A stretch of DNA of 64,000 nucleotides from Hordeum vulgare subsp. vulgare. Taxonomy: Eukaryota > Streptophyta > Magnoliopsida > Poales > Poaceae. The notes beneath the pieces are model-generated. The model had not been told where the DNA came from and ran no database searches. It saw only the letters and a list, made by a program, of their open reading frames with translations. The stretch's first letter is position 1, and each line of letters starts with the position of its first letter. The DNA lies in NCBI RefSeq assembly GCF_904849725.1, contig NC_058518.1, positions 392,137,581 to 392,201,580 of the forward strand, written 5' to 3'. The position numbers were made by a program, and so were the translations under genes. Of the stretch, positions 34,447-46,323 are shown piece after piece.

Positions 34447-35623
34447 GAGCATCTCCAACAACGACGCTAAAAAGCGTGCGCAAGCGGTAAACTGAGTTTT
34501 TAGCGCGTGCGGGACGGAAACGCTCGCTCTAGCGGACGCGTGAAATTAGCGCGCTCGGCAAATGATTGCGCGCGCCCGGGAGAAAGCAGGCGACCACGCG
34601 CTAGATTTGGCGCACCGCTTCGGGCGCGCCTATAAATTGCGGCGCTCGCCACATGGCTACCCATCGCTCTCCTCGCCACTCCCTCTGCCACTCGTGCTCT
34701 GCCGCTTCCTCGCCGCTCCCTCTGTCGCGCCGTCACTGAAGCACCCCCACCAAGCCACCATCCGCCGCGCCGCCATGGATCTTCGGGCTACACATGCGTC
34801 CGTGCGCGCCCCTATGGCGTCTACTACACCGAGATCCGGTCCGACAACGTCCGCCACGGCCTCAACACGTTCGAGACCGCGCACGAGGCCGCCCGCGTGT
34901 AATACGTGGCGGCGCGGCACCTAGGGAGGCCTCGTGCGCAGATGAACTTCCACGACGTCTACACGCGCGAGCAGGTGCAGGCCGTCGCCCCTTCGCCTTG
35001 TCTGATAACAGACCAGGACCGTGAGGACCACCGTCGGAGGCAGCGCCGCCTCCTCATCGCTGAGGAGGACGAGCGATCCATGGCGGAGTGGCGTCGGCAC
35101 CACCCGAAGGACGTCACTGCTGAGAACGCCTTCTGGGAATAGAGGACAACAAGACGCGGTGAGGAGCGGGATGACAGGCGTTGGGGGAAGGCACTGGCCA
35201 TATCGCAATCCGAGGTCGTCAACAACGGTGGGAAGTCATTCTTCGGGAGTGACGGCGAACGTTGGGATGATATTTGGATCGATACCTTAGACACCGAGGA
35301 TGATGATGATGAGGAGGAGGACGACTCCGAGTAGGTTCTAGTAGTTGCACCATACTTTGTATCTAGTAGGTTCTAGTAGTTTTTATCGTTTTATCTATGT
35401 ATTGACAAATATCTATGTATCGTTTTATCTATCTATCTCTGAAATATCTATGTAATTTTTATCCAGCTGTTGCATTTTAGCGCGCCTGCTGGAGCTAAGC
35501 GCGCACGCTGCATTTTACAGCGGCCGCTGGAGCCAACGCTGGCCGTCACGCCAAAACAGGCGAACGACGCGCTACAAACTCATTTTTAGCGCTCCGCGCG
35601 TTGGGCGGTTGTTGGAGATGCTC
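34447..35623 (+). mobile_element. TIR element carrying an AP2/ERF-like pseudogene
   Basis: A 1,177-base element with perfect 16-base terminal inverted repeats, GAGCATCTCCAACAAC at 34447-34462 and its reverse complement at 35608-35623. It interrupts the integrase of element B: deleting it rejoins RTAHK to VLQSGFYW. Flanks read TTA on the left and TTG on the right; a 3-base duplication of PIF/Harbinger type is possible but not proved. Subterminal regions are rich in GCGC. No transposase is present, so it moved in trans. Confidence 0.8.
34775..35335 (+). pseudogene. AP2/ERF-domain-like gene inside the TIR element
   Basis: ATG at 34775 opens MDLR; a one-base loss near 34787 shifts the frame into an AP2-like domain: YTCVRARPYGVYYTEIRSDN, LNTFETAHEAARV, then an in-frame TAA at 34900-34902, then YVAARHLGRPRAQMNF. 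The pattern (YxxVRxRPxGxxxxEIR, TFxTAxEAARxY, AAxxLxGxxAxxNF) is that of AP2/ERF DNA-binding domains. The same frame continues through arginine-rich sequence (REDHRRRQRRLLIAEED), passes a TAG at 35140-35142, and ends with an acidic tail (DTEDDDDEEEDDSE) at 35335. One frameshift and two stops disable it. Wheat-group genomes hold many such annotated AP2-like proteins, which I take to be copies of the same element. Confidence 0.75.
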
Positions 35624-38078
35624 TTGTGTGCAGTTCTATCACCGGCATGGTGTCCTCCGTAGGCCTCGGAATGACACTTCCTTAGAGTTTGTTCTTGTTC
35701 ATGCTCAGGTATACAATGTCTAATAACACCATCTACTCCTTTATAAAGATGCGGGTCATCCCAAAAGTAATGTCGTAAATCATAAATGGTTTTTTTCTTT
35801 TGTGGATAGGTGAAGCTAGGTGAAATATATTTAGCAACAATAAAATTAGTATAATAATCATACCAAGGAGAACTACGTGAAGCATTAATAGCAGCAAGTT
35901 CCTCATCAGGGAAATTATCATCAATAAGTAGTGGGTCATCAAAAACATTTTCCATCCTAGACAAGTTATCTGCTACATGATTGTTAGCTCCCTTTCTATC
36001 AAAGGTGTGCAAATCAAACTCTTGAAGTAAAAGTACCCACCTAATAAGTCTAGGTTTAGCATCTTTCTTTTCTATAAGGTATTTAATAGCAACATGATCC
36101 GCGTGAATAGTTACTTTGGAATCAACAATATAAGGTCTAAACTTATCACTTGCGAAAACAACTGCTAAAAATCATTTTGAGTAGTAGCATAATGTCTTTG
36201 AGCAGTGTCTAGGGTCTTACTAGCATAATGAATAACATTCAATTTCTTGTCTACTCTTTGCCCTAGAACAACACCAACGGCATAATCACTAGCATCACAA
36301 ATAATTTCAAATGGTAGGTTCCAATCAGATGGTTGAACAATAGGTGCAGAAATCAAGGCTTTCTTAAGTACTTCAAAAGCTTCCACACAATCATCATCAC
36401 AAACAAAAGGAGTATCTATTTTGAAGAAGATTAGTTAACAGCCTAGAAATCTTTGAGAAATATTTAATGAAACGCTTATAAAAACCAGCATGCCCAAGGA
36501 AACTTTTTATACCTTTGATATCTCTCGGGCATGGCATTTTCTCTATTGCATCAACTTTATCTTTGTCCACCTCAATGCCTTGCTCAGAAATTTTATGTCC
36601 AAGCACTATACCTTCATTCACCATAAAGTAACACTTCTCCCAATTAAAAACAAGATTAGTTTCTTCACATCTCTGCAAAACTTGATCAAGGGTTCTCAAG
36701 CAATCATCAAAAGAAGTTCAATAAACAGAAAAATCATCCATGAATACCTCAACAATCTTTTCACAAAAGTCAGAGGATATAGCAGTCATACATCGTTGAA
36801 AGGTAGCACGTGCATTTCATAAACCAAAAGGCATCCGCCTATCAGCATAAGTTCCAAAAGGACAAGTAAAGGTAGCTTTCTCTTGATCTTCTTTTGACAT
36901 AGGTATTTCAGAAAACCCTGAATATCCATTGAGGAAATAGAAGTGTGCATGCTTAGATAATATTTCTAACATTTGATCGATAAAAGGCAAATGGTAATGA
37001 TCTTTCCTAGTAGCTTTAGTTTCCTGAAATCTATTACCATCCTATAGCCTATTACGATTCTTTATGGAATAAGCTCATTTTTATCATTAGGGACGACAGT
37101 TATACCAACTTCCTTAGGAACACAATGAACCGGGCTTACCCGTCTACTATCAGCAATAGGATAATTTATACGTGCTTCCAGAAGTTTTAGTATCTCAATT
37201 CTTACCACCTCCTTCATCTTAGGATTAAGGTGGTGTTGGTGATCAACAACAGGTTTTGCATCTGGTTCCATATTAATCTTGTGCTGACATAGAGCGGGAC
37301 TTATGCTCTTAAGATCATCAAGATTAGATCCAATAGTATTCGTGTGCTTCTTTAAAGTTTTAAGTAATCTATTTTCTTCATGCTCTCAAAGGTTAGCACT
37401 AATAATAACAAGATATATCTTCTTTTCATGAGGATAAGCATATTTTAAAGTATCAGGCAATGTCTTTAGCTCAAACACGTGATCTCCCTTGGGTGGAGGG
37501 GGATCCCCTAATATATCAACTCGTAAGTTGTGCTCAAGAATAGGAGTTTGTCTAAGGAATATATGATCAATTTCATTTCTTGCATTCATATGCATATCAT
37601 TTTCATGGTCTAGCAAATATTTTTCTAACAGATCAGTATGAGGTATGAAAATAGAAGCAAGGCCAATTATCTCATATTTACTCGGTAATTCTTTTTCACG
37701 CAGTTGTCTACTAAACTTTGAAAAATTAAACTCATGAGTCATATTACCATAGCTTGTTTTGACCTTCTGAGAACACAATTAATTTCAGCATTAACAGAAT
37801 TCAAGAAAGGTCTACCAAATATAATGGGACAAAAAAATTTCTTGTTCTGAACGAGGTACTGGAAAATTAGTGGGGTACTTGACTTTTCCACACAATACTT
37901 CAACATCTCTAACAATCCCAAGTGGTGAAATAATGACATCAATGTCTTCAATTTCATAGGGTGCTATGTCATGCATAATTTCTTGATATAATGTGAAAGG
38001 AATAACACTAACACTAGATCCCGTATCACACAAGCCATGGTAACAATGATCTCCAATTTTAACTAAGACAATAGGCAT
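35624..38078 (-). pseudogene. element B pol: protease, reverse transcriptase, RNase H, integrase start
   Basis: Read right to left. Protease at 38078-37812 has CYHGLCDTGSSVSVIP. RT begins near 37271 (EARINYPIADSRRVSPVHCV PKEVG in part), includes the catalytic FMDDFSVY near 36750 and GIVLGHKISEQGIEVDKDKV near 36600. RNase H near 36330-36170 has EIICDASDYAVGVVLGQR and VIHYASKTLD. The integrase zinc region starts near 35730 ([32 protein letters not shown]) and is cut by the TIR element. Several stops and frameshifts split it into pieces of 70-150 codons. The order RT-RNase H-integrase and the tRNA-Asp primer fit the Athila lineage. Confidence 0.88.
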
Positions 38079-38119
38079 GCCTACAACAGTTTGTTTTTAT
38101 CGAGCTCATCTCGCTCGTT

Positions 38120-39258
38120 TCTAATAGGTTTTGCTATTCTAGCAACTTTATCACAAAGTAAATAACCTGACCATCAATGTTATTAAATAGAAGATCTTTA
38201 ACCATCGCAACTTCTAGTTCAACATTTATTTGTTCAGAAGTCTTGGGTGTCCTAACATGACTTTTATTAAGCACAGTTGTAGCCTTGGAATGTTCCTTAA
38301 TTATAACAGGGAAAGGAGGTTTTTCAATGTAAGCAGCAGGAACAATTGGATCAACATGGTTCACAACTACTTCTTCCTTATTAACCTTAATAGGCTCATC
38401 TAATGATTTTTTTCATTGGGGGATAATATTTAAACCACTTCTGTTTGGGAAGGTCGACATGAGCAGCAAATAATTCACAAGATTTAGCTACCATCTCAGA
38501 ATCAAGACCACATTTATGACTAAACTCATGGGAAGCAGGTGTTGCCATGAAAGATTTGACACAATCAAATCTAGACTTTATACCTGACACTTTACCTTCA
38601 TCGATTTCCCAGTCTTCAGAGTTATGTTTAATTCTTTCTAGAAGATCCCATTTGAATTCAATAGCCTCTTTCATATAAGAACGAGTAGCACAAGAATCGA
38701 GTAATACTTGGTCATCATGAGAAAGTCGAGCATAATTTTTTTGGATAATAATTTCTCATGAAAGGTCATGGTTGGGGCAAGTGCGCATCATAGATTTAAT
38801 CCTCCCCAAGCTTGAGTGATACTTTCTCCTTCACGAGGCCAACAATTATAAATAAAGTTCTCATCACGATGAACTAGATGCATGGAATAAAACTTCTGAT
38901 GAAATTCCAGCTTTAGTCTATTCCAGTGCCATGATCCAATATTATCTAGTAGCGTATACCACATTAATGATTTTACATCCAAAGATAAAGGGAAAAATTT
39001 ATTCTTAACTTTGTCTCTAGACAAACCTGCAAGCTGAAATAGTCCGCAAACCTCATCGACAAATATCAAATGGTAATCACGTTGAGTCTTACCATCATAT
39101 GGATTAGATAACAGTTTTTCAAGCGTACACAAAGGAATTTCATAATAAATATTTTTCGTAGGTTCAATAGGTTGAGGAACAACTTCCTCTTCTTCAGTTC
39201 GAGGCGAAGATGCCCCTAACAAACCACTCAAAGGGTGACCGTTCATAGTGACAAGCAT
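38120..39258 (-). pseudogene. element B gag
   Basis: From ATG at 39258 (MLVTMNGHPLSGLLGASS). The retrotransposon gag core is visible (DEVCGLFQLAGLSRDKVKNK, WYTLLDNIGSWHWNRLKLEF, WPREGESITQAWGGL). After disruptions near 38790-38680 it continues with WDLLERIKHNSEDWEIDEGK and DLPKQKWFKYYPPMKK. The same block occurs in element C (WELLERIQHSTEDWEIDKGK), so the two gag proteins are homologous. Confidence 0.82.
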
Positions 39259-39323
39259 CAGTAAATTTCAGCACATATAGAAAATGTTTCCTTAGCAATT
39301 CCCACTTACCAGAGGCACTTCAT

Positions 39324-39341
39324 TCCTCGGCAACGGCGCCA
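39324..39341 (-). other. tRNA-Asp primer binding site of element B
   Basis: The minus strand reads TGGCGCCGTTGCCGAGGA, matching the complement of the 3' end of plant tRNA-Asp (TGGCGCCGTTGCCGGGGA) with one difference, 11 bases inside the LTR. Confidence 0.85.
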
Positions 39342-39352
39342 GAAAAGAGTCC

Positions 39353-40066
39353 TGATGACCCACAAGTATACGGTATCAATCGTAGTTCTTTCGATAAGTA
39401 AGAGTGTCGAACCCAACGAGGAGCGGAAGGAAATGACAAGCGGTTTTCAGCAAGGTATTCTCTACAAGTGTTGTAAGTAACAATAGTAGATATTTTTGTA
39501 GCAAGATAATTCATAACAAGTAACAAGTGGCAATAGTAAAAAAGGTGCAGAAAGATAGCCCAATCATTTCAAAGCAAAGAACATATCAGAAAGTACTCTT
39601 ATATTAAGCAAGGGCTCCCGTGGACACATGAGAATTTCTATCTTGTCATGTTCATCATGTTGAGTTAATTCACGTTTGCTAGTTTGATAATTTGACATGT
39701 TGGTGGACCGGTGCTAAGATGTTGTGCTTACTAGAACTAAGAACCTACTTATGATTACCCACTCTCGCAAGCATCCGCAACTATGAAAGAATAATTAAGA
39801 TAAATCTAACCATAGCATGAAACATCTGGATCCAAATCAACCCCTTATGAAGCAACACATAAACTGGGGTTTAAGATTCTGTCACTCTAGCAACACATAA
39901 TCTACTTGTTACTCCACAGTGAATTTCCTTTGGCCCATAGCATGGGGAAGTGTCATGTAGTCGTCGTTCACATGACACCACTAAAGTAAGTAACAACATA
40001 CATATCATCAAAATATTGAACGAAGATCAACTTCACAAGATTACTTATAACAAGACTCCTACCATG
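39353..40066 (-). repeat. 5' LTR of element B, truncated
   Basis: Starts TGATGACCCACAAG and follows the left LTR for about 714 bases up to CTCCTACCATG, where element C begins. The remaining ~0.85 kb of this LTR (MITE not counted) is not found on the far side of C. Confidence 0.85.
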
Positions 40067-40567
40067 TGATGTCTACACACGCTTCCATTCTTGTAGACTA
40101 TGTTGGGCCTCCAAGCGCAGAGGTTTGTAGGACAGCAGCAATTTCCTTCAAGTGGATGACCTAAGGTTTATCAAACTCAGCGAAGTAGAGGTTGAAGATG
40201 GTCTCTCTCAGGCAACCATGCAATTAAGATACAAGAAGTCTCTTGTGTCCCCAACACACCTAATACAATTGTCAGTTGTATAGGTGCACTAGTTCGGCGA
40301 AGAGATGGTAAAATATGGGTGATAGGTGTGGCAAAGCAAGGTAATATAAATCTGAAATAAAAATGGCAGCAAGGTAGAAATTGACAAAAGTGAGCATAAA
40401 CGGTTTAACAATGGTGAGAAACAGGGCCTAGGCTTCATACTTTCACTAGTGGCAACTCCCAACAACATTAACATAGTCTAATCACATGATATTTCCACTA
40501 AAACATGCAATGGAGACGTACTCGGAGGTCATTCCTTTGTGATCAAGAGAGGATGAGAATTATATAG
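40067..40567 (-). repeat. 3' LTR of element C, truncated
   Basis: Matches 43395-43895 at a constant offset of 3328 and is near-identical apart from the first ~30 bases. After TATATAG at 40567 it changes to internal sequence, so about 950 bases of LTR are deleted. Confidence 0.85.
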
Positions 40568-40913
40568 AGCATGCTGTCAAAACAATTCAGATAACAAATT
40601 TGATCTGGTGATTTTTGGCGAATTTGTTCCGTCAAGAAGACAAAATCTGTTTCTGGACAACATGTTACAACTTTTGAACTTTCTTGCAATCGGAGGCTAT
40701 AACTTGGCACAAAGCTTAAAAATAAAGATACAATGATGTTGCTACAGTAGTAAAAAGCATCAAGACCACTAAAACTGAAAGTAAAGATAACAAGGGTTGT
40801 CTCCCTAGACCTCTTTCTTTATAGCCATAAAGATAGGCTTAAGATTTTAATGACGCTCTCGTAGGAATAAGAGTTGTAGAACATAAGACAGCATTAAGAA
40901 GCAAATACCAAAC

Positions 40914-41870
40914 TCATTTAAGTCTAACATGCTTCCTATGCATAGGAATATTGCAATATAATAATTCATTGAAGCACAAAGCAATAAGCATAGGAAGGCA
41001 AAACAAGTGCAGCTTCAAAACCTTCAACATAAAGAGAGGGAACTTGATATTATTGAAATATCTATAAGCATATGTTCCCTTATCATAATAATTTTCAGTG
41101 GGATCATGAATAAATTCAAGAATATAAGTATCACATAAAGCATTGTTACCATGATCAACATGCAAAAAGGTACTCTTACTCTCCACATAAGCATAATCTT
41201 TTTCATTAGTAATAGTGGGAGTAGACTATCATAAACAACCTGAAGGCTATAGATTAATTGTGTATTGGGGAGATGGTGTTTAGCAAGGGAGTAATTCCCT
41301 CCATGATTATGAAAAGTTTCATATGGATAATTTCTCCTTATGTCATAGGTATCTTTACAATCACTATAGATAGGAGTTATAACATCATCATGGTAGAGAA
41401 GAGCATTATTATTGCTAGCAACTATATTTGTAAACATGTTGTCTTTATTCTTGCTAGCAAAAGAATTATCAATTATCACATCACTAATGGGTAAAGGACT
41501 TGCAATCCTATCATTCCCAAGCTTAGAGCTTTCCATATCATCATTTTCAAAGTTGGTACCAAAAATATTATCAAGATCATAAGTAGCATTATCATCATCT
41601 TCCCAATCACAATAACTAACATGCATATCATAATCAAAATCATCTTCAATAGTACCTACGGACTTATCATCAAGATAATAACAATCAAGCTCACCATTTT
41701 CCATAAATTTATGTCTATTAGGATAAAAGTTGATCCGAGAAATATGCTCAGGCCAGGTTGATACCCATTCTTCTTCCTTCTTGTTCCTCTTCCTCCTCTT
41801 CTTTTTCTTGTTCTTCACCTTGGGAGGGAGTGGTTGGAGAGGAAGCTTCTCCAAATATTATGGTTTATCA
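40914..41870 (-). pseudogene. element C ORF of unknown function, shared with element D
   Basis: Frame from about 41870 with a lysine-rich start (KNKKKKRRKRNKKEEEWVST), then acidic sequence (DDFDYDMHVSYCDWEDDD) and repeated aspartate/asparagine stretches. After a frameshift near 41200 it closes with HVDHGNNALCDTYILEFIHD, TENYYDKGTYAYRYFNNIK, FPLFMLKVLKLHLFCLPML and IPMHRK. The same C-terminal pattern is found in the intact ORF of element D. A hydrophobic stretch near the end could be a membrane segment. It lies where pol would be in an autonomous element. No known domain recognised. Confidence 0.7.
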
Positions 41871-42079
41871 TTAGAAACAATAGGGAAAACTTGGGAGAAA
41901 CTCTCCTTTTATTAGTGGAAACACAAGAGACATTTTTATGCTTTGGTAAAATTCCCTCCTTTCTAATCTTACTTATGTAATCATTTTCATGGCAATTAAC
42001 AACACAATAGAGATGGCATTTTTTTCAAAGTGTTGTTTATTTCTAAGGCATTATCATCTAGCCGAGAAGTTTTTTCTCA

Positions 42080-43287
42080 TCACTCTTCACACATAAAAAA
42101 TAACATGAGTTCATCATAAAGATCAGAAGTGATCATGTTATCACACAACTGGTTAACAGTTATGTTTTGAAAGTTCATGCATTGAAAATTAAAGTGACCC
42201 TCTATACCACAAAGTTCACAAGTAAAAGGATAAAGGTCGCACAATTCTCTAGCAATTTCATTTAAATATCTAACCCAAGTGATTGTTCTTTCATGCTTAT
42301 GTTGCTTACAATACTTCCATTCTTCAATCATAGGCCTTTCACAAGGTCTAGCCACTCCACAAAAATTAACATGCTTATATAAAACTTCATTTTAAGGAAT
42401 TGGGTCATGCATGTTGCAATTATCATTAACAATTTCATTTTTTTGCAAATCTCTTTAAAAGGTTCATGATGCTTGATCCAATTCTCCTTAGGCATATTAA
42501 GATGTGAAGCAATAGATTTGAGGAAATCAACAAGGAGGTGAGAATCAAGCCCAAACTTAGCACTAAACTTATTAAAACTTGCAGTTTCAACAAAGGTCTT
42601 AATGCAATCATACTCATAATTTATACCTGACTCTTTACCTTTGTCGATCTCCCAATCTTCAGTACTGTGTTGAATTCTTTCAAGGAGTTCCCATTTAGCA
42701 TCAATCCTTTCGTTTGTGAAAGAACCCATAGAGGAAGCATCGAGCCACTCTTTATCCTGTCGAGAGATGCTCGCATAGAAATTAGTAATAAGCATACCTT
42801 TGGGGAGCCCATGGTTAGGACATTTTAGCATTAAAGTTTTCAGTCTCCCCCAAGCTTGAGCTATGCTCTCTCCGACATGAGGATATAAATTATAAACATA
42901 ATTCCTCTTCTCATGGACTTCATGAAGAGGATAAAACTTGGAGTAAAAGAGAGACATAATCTCTTCCCAATCCCGTAGGTGAGAATCATCTAGTAGCCTA
43001 TACCATTCCAATGCCTTTCCTTTCAGTGACAAGGAAAATAATTTCCTCATGACTCCATCTCTTGTCAAACCTGAAATCTTAAACAACTCACAAAGTTATG
43101 TAAGTTTCAACAAATGATCACTAGGACTAACTGTTCCGTCTCCTGCATAACAATCCTTCCTAATTATTTCAATTATCCCAAGTGGTATTTTAAATGGGAT
43201 ACATTCAGTAGGTGGAGGAGACTTCTCTACCACTGGTGTGGTAAAGCGTCCTTCCCCAAGCAGTGAACTAAGAGTGCAGTTTTCCAT
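42080..43287 (-). pseudogene. element C gag with zinc knuckle
   Basis: ATG at 43287 (MENCTLSSLLGEGRFTTPVV). One in-frame TAA at 43098-43096 interrupts a frame that otherwise continues through the gag core (LFKISGLTRDGVMRKLFSLS, WYRLLDDSHLRDWEEIMSLF, HVGESIAQAWGRLK) and WELLERIQHSTEDWEIDKGK. A frameshift near 42360 leads to CELCGIEGHFNFQC, a C-x2-C-x4-H-x4-C knuckle. Gag packages element RNA; this gag could in principle have worked with polymerase supplied by a relative such as B. Confidence 0.82.
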
Positions 43288-43367
43288 AAGTGTAACTAGT
43301 GAAAATAAAAACAAGAAATGAAAAGATTTAATTACAAGATCTAAAGATATACCTTCAAGCACTCACT

Positions 43368-43385
43368 TCCCCGGCAACGACGCCA
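43368..43385 (-). other. tRNA-Asp primer binding site of element C
   Basis: The minus strand reads TGGCGTCGTTGCCGGGGA, one change from the tRNA-Asp complement, ten bases inside the LTR end AGACATCA. Confidence 0.85.
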
Positions 43386-43394
43386 TAAATAGCT

Positions 43395-44850
43395 TGATGT
43401 CTATGCACTCTTCTATTCTTGTAGACTATGTTGGGCCTCCAAGCGCAGAGGTTTGTAGGACAGCAACAATTTCCCTCAAGTGGATGACCTAAGGTTTATC
43501 GAACTGAGGGAAGTAGAGGTTGAAGATGGTCTCTCTCAAGCAACCCCGCAATTAAGATACAAGAAGTCTCTTGTGTCCCCAACACACCTAATACAATTGT
43601 CAGTTGTATAGGTGCACTAGTTCGGCGAAGAGATGGTAAAATATGGGTGATAGGTGTGGCAAAGCAAGGTAATATAAATCTGAAATAAAAATGGCAGCAA
43701 GGTAGAAATTGACAAAAGTGAGCATAAACGGTTTAACAATGGTGAGAAACAGGGCCTAGGCTTCATACTTTCACTAGTGGCAACTCCCAACAACATTAAC
43801 ATAGTCTAATCACATGATATTTCCACTAAAACATGCAATGGAGACGTACTCGGAGGTCATTCCTTTGTGATCAAGAGAGGATGAGAATTATATAGGGCTA
43901 CAAAAGCACACCTTAGAGTTCGTAGTTCTCATCTATGGATTTCCCAATGTCACCGCGACCATCCAAAGAAAGTACCACAATCACCACAACGTATCTCAAG
44001 AATAGTCAAAGACAAGCACCAAGAGACTCTCAATCTTCAATCAATTCACAAAAGAGGAAATCACTCATGAAAATATTCTTCTAATCCATGTCCAATGGAC
44101 CGTTGTCACCATGGTCTCGAGGATTATACTAGATAAGATCAAGTGAGTACATCAATCCAATACATAGAAGAAGGGGAAACATCATGGGATCACCCTAGAT
44201 TAACATAGCCCATGATCACAATCAAGATCACATCATGAGAGAGAGAATTAACCACATAGCTACTGTAGAAGACCTCAGCCCCGAGGAGGAACTACTCCCG
44301 CTTCATGGAGGGAGGAAGCAACGTCGATGGAGATGAATCCGGGGGCACTTCCCCGTCCCGGCACGGTGCTAGCACCGGAATCATGGTCCCCCGAAACTTG
44401 TTGGCGATGGCAGCGGAGATCAGAATTGCTTTTGGACAAGAGGGTTCAAGAATCTGGATTTCCTGTCCGAGGGGTAAATATAGGCCAAAGGAGGGCATCG
44501 GAGGAGGTGGGGCCAACCCAGGCGGCCTCCTGGCGCGGCCAGGGGGTAGGCGGCGCCAGCAGGTCGCCTGGACGGCCCCTGGCCCCCCTCTGGCCCATCT
44601 TCGGTGATCTGGAAGCTTCCGTTATACTGATTTTTTATATATTTTTCCTGGAACTTTTTGGGCTTCGGAAAATTGGGTAAAAGCCCGTGTAAAATAGACA
44701 TCAGCACACAGAAACTTGCATTGGGTGCACTAAGTTAGTAGGTTAGTCCAAATATGTGTAAAATGATATAAAAGTGTAGCAAAACATATAACATTATCAC
44801 CCAAAAGATCATGGAACAAACAGAAATTATAGATACGTTTGGGACGTATT
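43395..44850 (-). repeat. 5' LTR of element C
   Basis: Starts TGATGTCTATGCAC and ends GGGACGTAT near 44850, where GACGTATCA is expected, so the terminal bases are altered or lost. About 1.46 kb. The sequence is of the type very common in Triticeae Athila-group LTRs. Confidence 0.8.
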
Positions 44851-46323
44851 TGCAAGAAATGGGAGATGGGTTGAGAGTATAAAAATATATTTTTTAATTG
44901 AGAACTCAATCTACTAAACTTCACACTTGGTCTCCTTCGGAATCTTATTTTGACTCATCCCCACACAACTAGTCGGGCACAAGTCAAAATGATCCTCTCC
45001 CTTTCGACTTTGAACACTCATGCAATGGATGAGTGCAAGCAAGATATGTTGGCACTTAGGATGGCAAAGAGAATAATGATGGGGAAAGAAGACAAAAAGG
45101 TGTGAAATGCTCACATCAATGAGGACAACCATAGGCGAGAGAAAGCCAAATGATAGATATGAGTGAGGAGTAGGGATTGCCATGCAACAGATGCACATAT
45201 GAGCTAAAGTAAGCTCTCCAATGGAACTAGTGGGGGTGCATCCAACTTTCTTGCTCATGAAGACCTAGAGCTCTTTTGAGTAGGCTCATCATTGGAATAT
45301 ACAAGCCAAGTTCTATAGTGTAAGGGTTCCAACATGACTATGAAGATTGGGGCACCGACATGGAGGAGTGATTGATGAGGGCAATGTGTGTTTATAATTA
45401 GCACTACTGGCTTTCTATGAACTAGCTGTCGTGGATATAAGCCTTATGTATAGATGTTAAATTGCAAGGAATAAAGACCACATATGGTTATACTTGCATG
45501 CATGCAATATTAACAATTCATGATAACAGTATGATGGAAGTTTTGCATGCAGCAATTACGAAATTGATGCAATCATACCTCACCTTATGAGCCATTTAAT
45601 GAGGACATTACGAGGCATTGAACGGCCATGTCGTTCCGTTACCATTTTTCCTGCATGCGGTTAATTACTCAAGTAAAAGACCCACGTAATGCATGCACTA
45701 ACGAGGCATTGAACAACCACATGTTATAGGTCAAGGCTGATTTGTAGGTTGTCATCACAGCGCGTCTCGACTGAGGAGACCCTTGCCGACGACCAGTGAA
45801 GGAGGAAGGAGTGCTGCGTGCCTGCGCTGCGTCGTCCCTGAGCCTCAACCGTGAAGGTCGCCGCCGAGCAGCCGATAACACGACGCCAAAGTCGACGACG
45901 AGACAAACGGCATTGACGGCCGTGTGTGTGCTCAACAACAACGAAGTTGGAGAAGACTATGAGGCGGACGGTGCCAAAGGCCGCGCGTGGAAATGACAAG
46001 GCGGGCGGTGCCAGAGCCGCGCGTGGCGATGATGAAGCGGGCGGTGCTAGAGCCGCGCGTGGTGACGATGAAGCGGCCGACACTGGAGGCCGCGTGTGGA
46101 GACGATGAAGAGGCCGACGCGGGAGGCCGTGCGTGGCGACGACAAAGCGGGCGGTGCCAAAGTCCCGTGTGGCGACGATGAAGCGGCCGGCACCGAAGGC
46201 CGCGCATGGCGACAATGAAACGGACGCCGCCGGCGGCCAGAAATCAATCTACCGCTGGTGGTTGAAGAAATAACCATATGCATCATGGCTCAATAGACGC
46301 TATGCCCCAAGGTGAGCGCCAAC
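44851..46323. other. mixed element debris with a GC-rich minisatellite
   Basis: Up to about 45340 the sequence resembles the 3' non-coding part of element G near 48430-48740 (for example GAGTAGGGATTGCCAT and TCATTGGAATATACAAGCCA in both), so it is a fragment of a related element. TGTCGTGGATATAAGCC at 45427 resembles the LTR start of element H at 46324. Between them lies AT-rich sequence and then a minisatellite. I see no gene. Confidence 0.5.
45959..46230 (+). repeat. 36/37-bp GC-rich minisatellite, about seven copies
   Basis: Diverged units of 36 or 37 bases with the pattern GCGGnCGGnnCnnnAGnCCG followed by CGyGTGGCGACGATGAA. They create long but unconvincing GC-rich frames on both strands. 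The mix of 36- and 37-base units breaks any coding frame. Confidence 0.75.

Larger units (their letters stand above)
28973..40066 (-). mobile_element. Athila-group Gypsy retrotransposon B, with nested insertions
   Basis: A minus-strand element. From right to left: truncated 5' LTR, tRNA-Asp primer site, gag, protease, reverse transcriptase, RNase H, integrase, an extra coiled-coil ORF, polypurine tract, 3' LTR. It is of the group that includes the Triticeae families Fatima, Sabrina and WHAM; the exact family is not assigned. LTRs differ visibly, so the insertion is old. It carries a MITE in the 3' LTR and a TIR element in the integrase. Its right LTR stops at 40066 where element C begins, so no target-site duplication can be found. 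Confidence 0.85.
40067..44850 (-). mobile_element. non-autonomous Athila-group element C
   Basis: Minus-strand element with TGATGTCTA-type LTRs, tRNA-Asp primer site, a gag gene and one ORF of unknown function, but no protease, RT or integrase. The left (3') LTR keeps only its last ~500 bases. The flanks do not match: left is LTR of B (CCATG), right is debris of another element, so C has been rearranged after insertion. Confidence 0.8.

Noticed and set aside
45724..46215. 163-codon minus-strand frame rich in arginine, alanine and histidine
   Set aside because: Produced by the GC-rich minisatellite; mixed 36/37-base units make the frame accidental.
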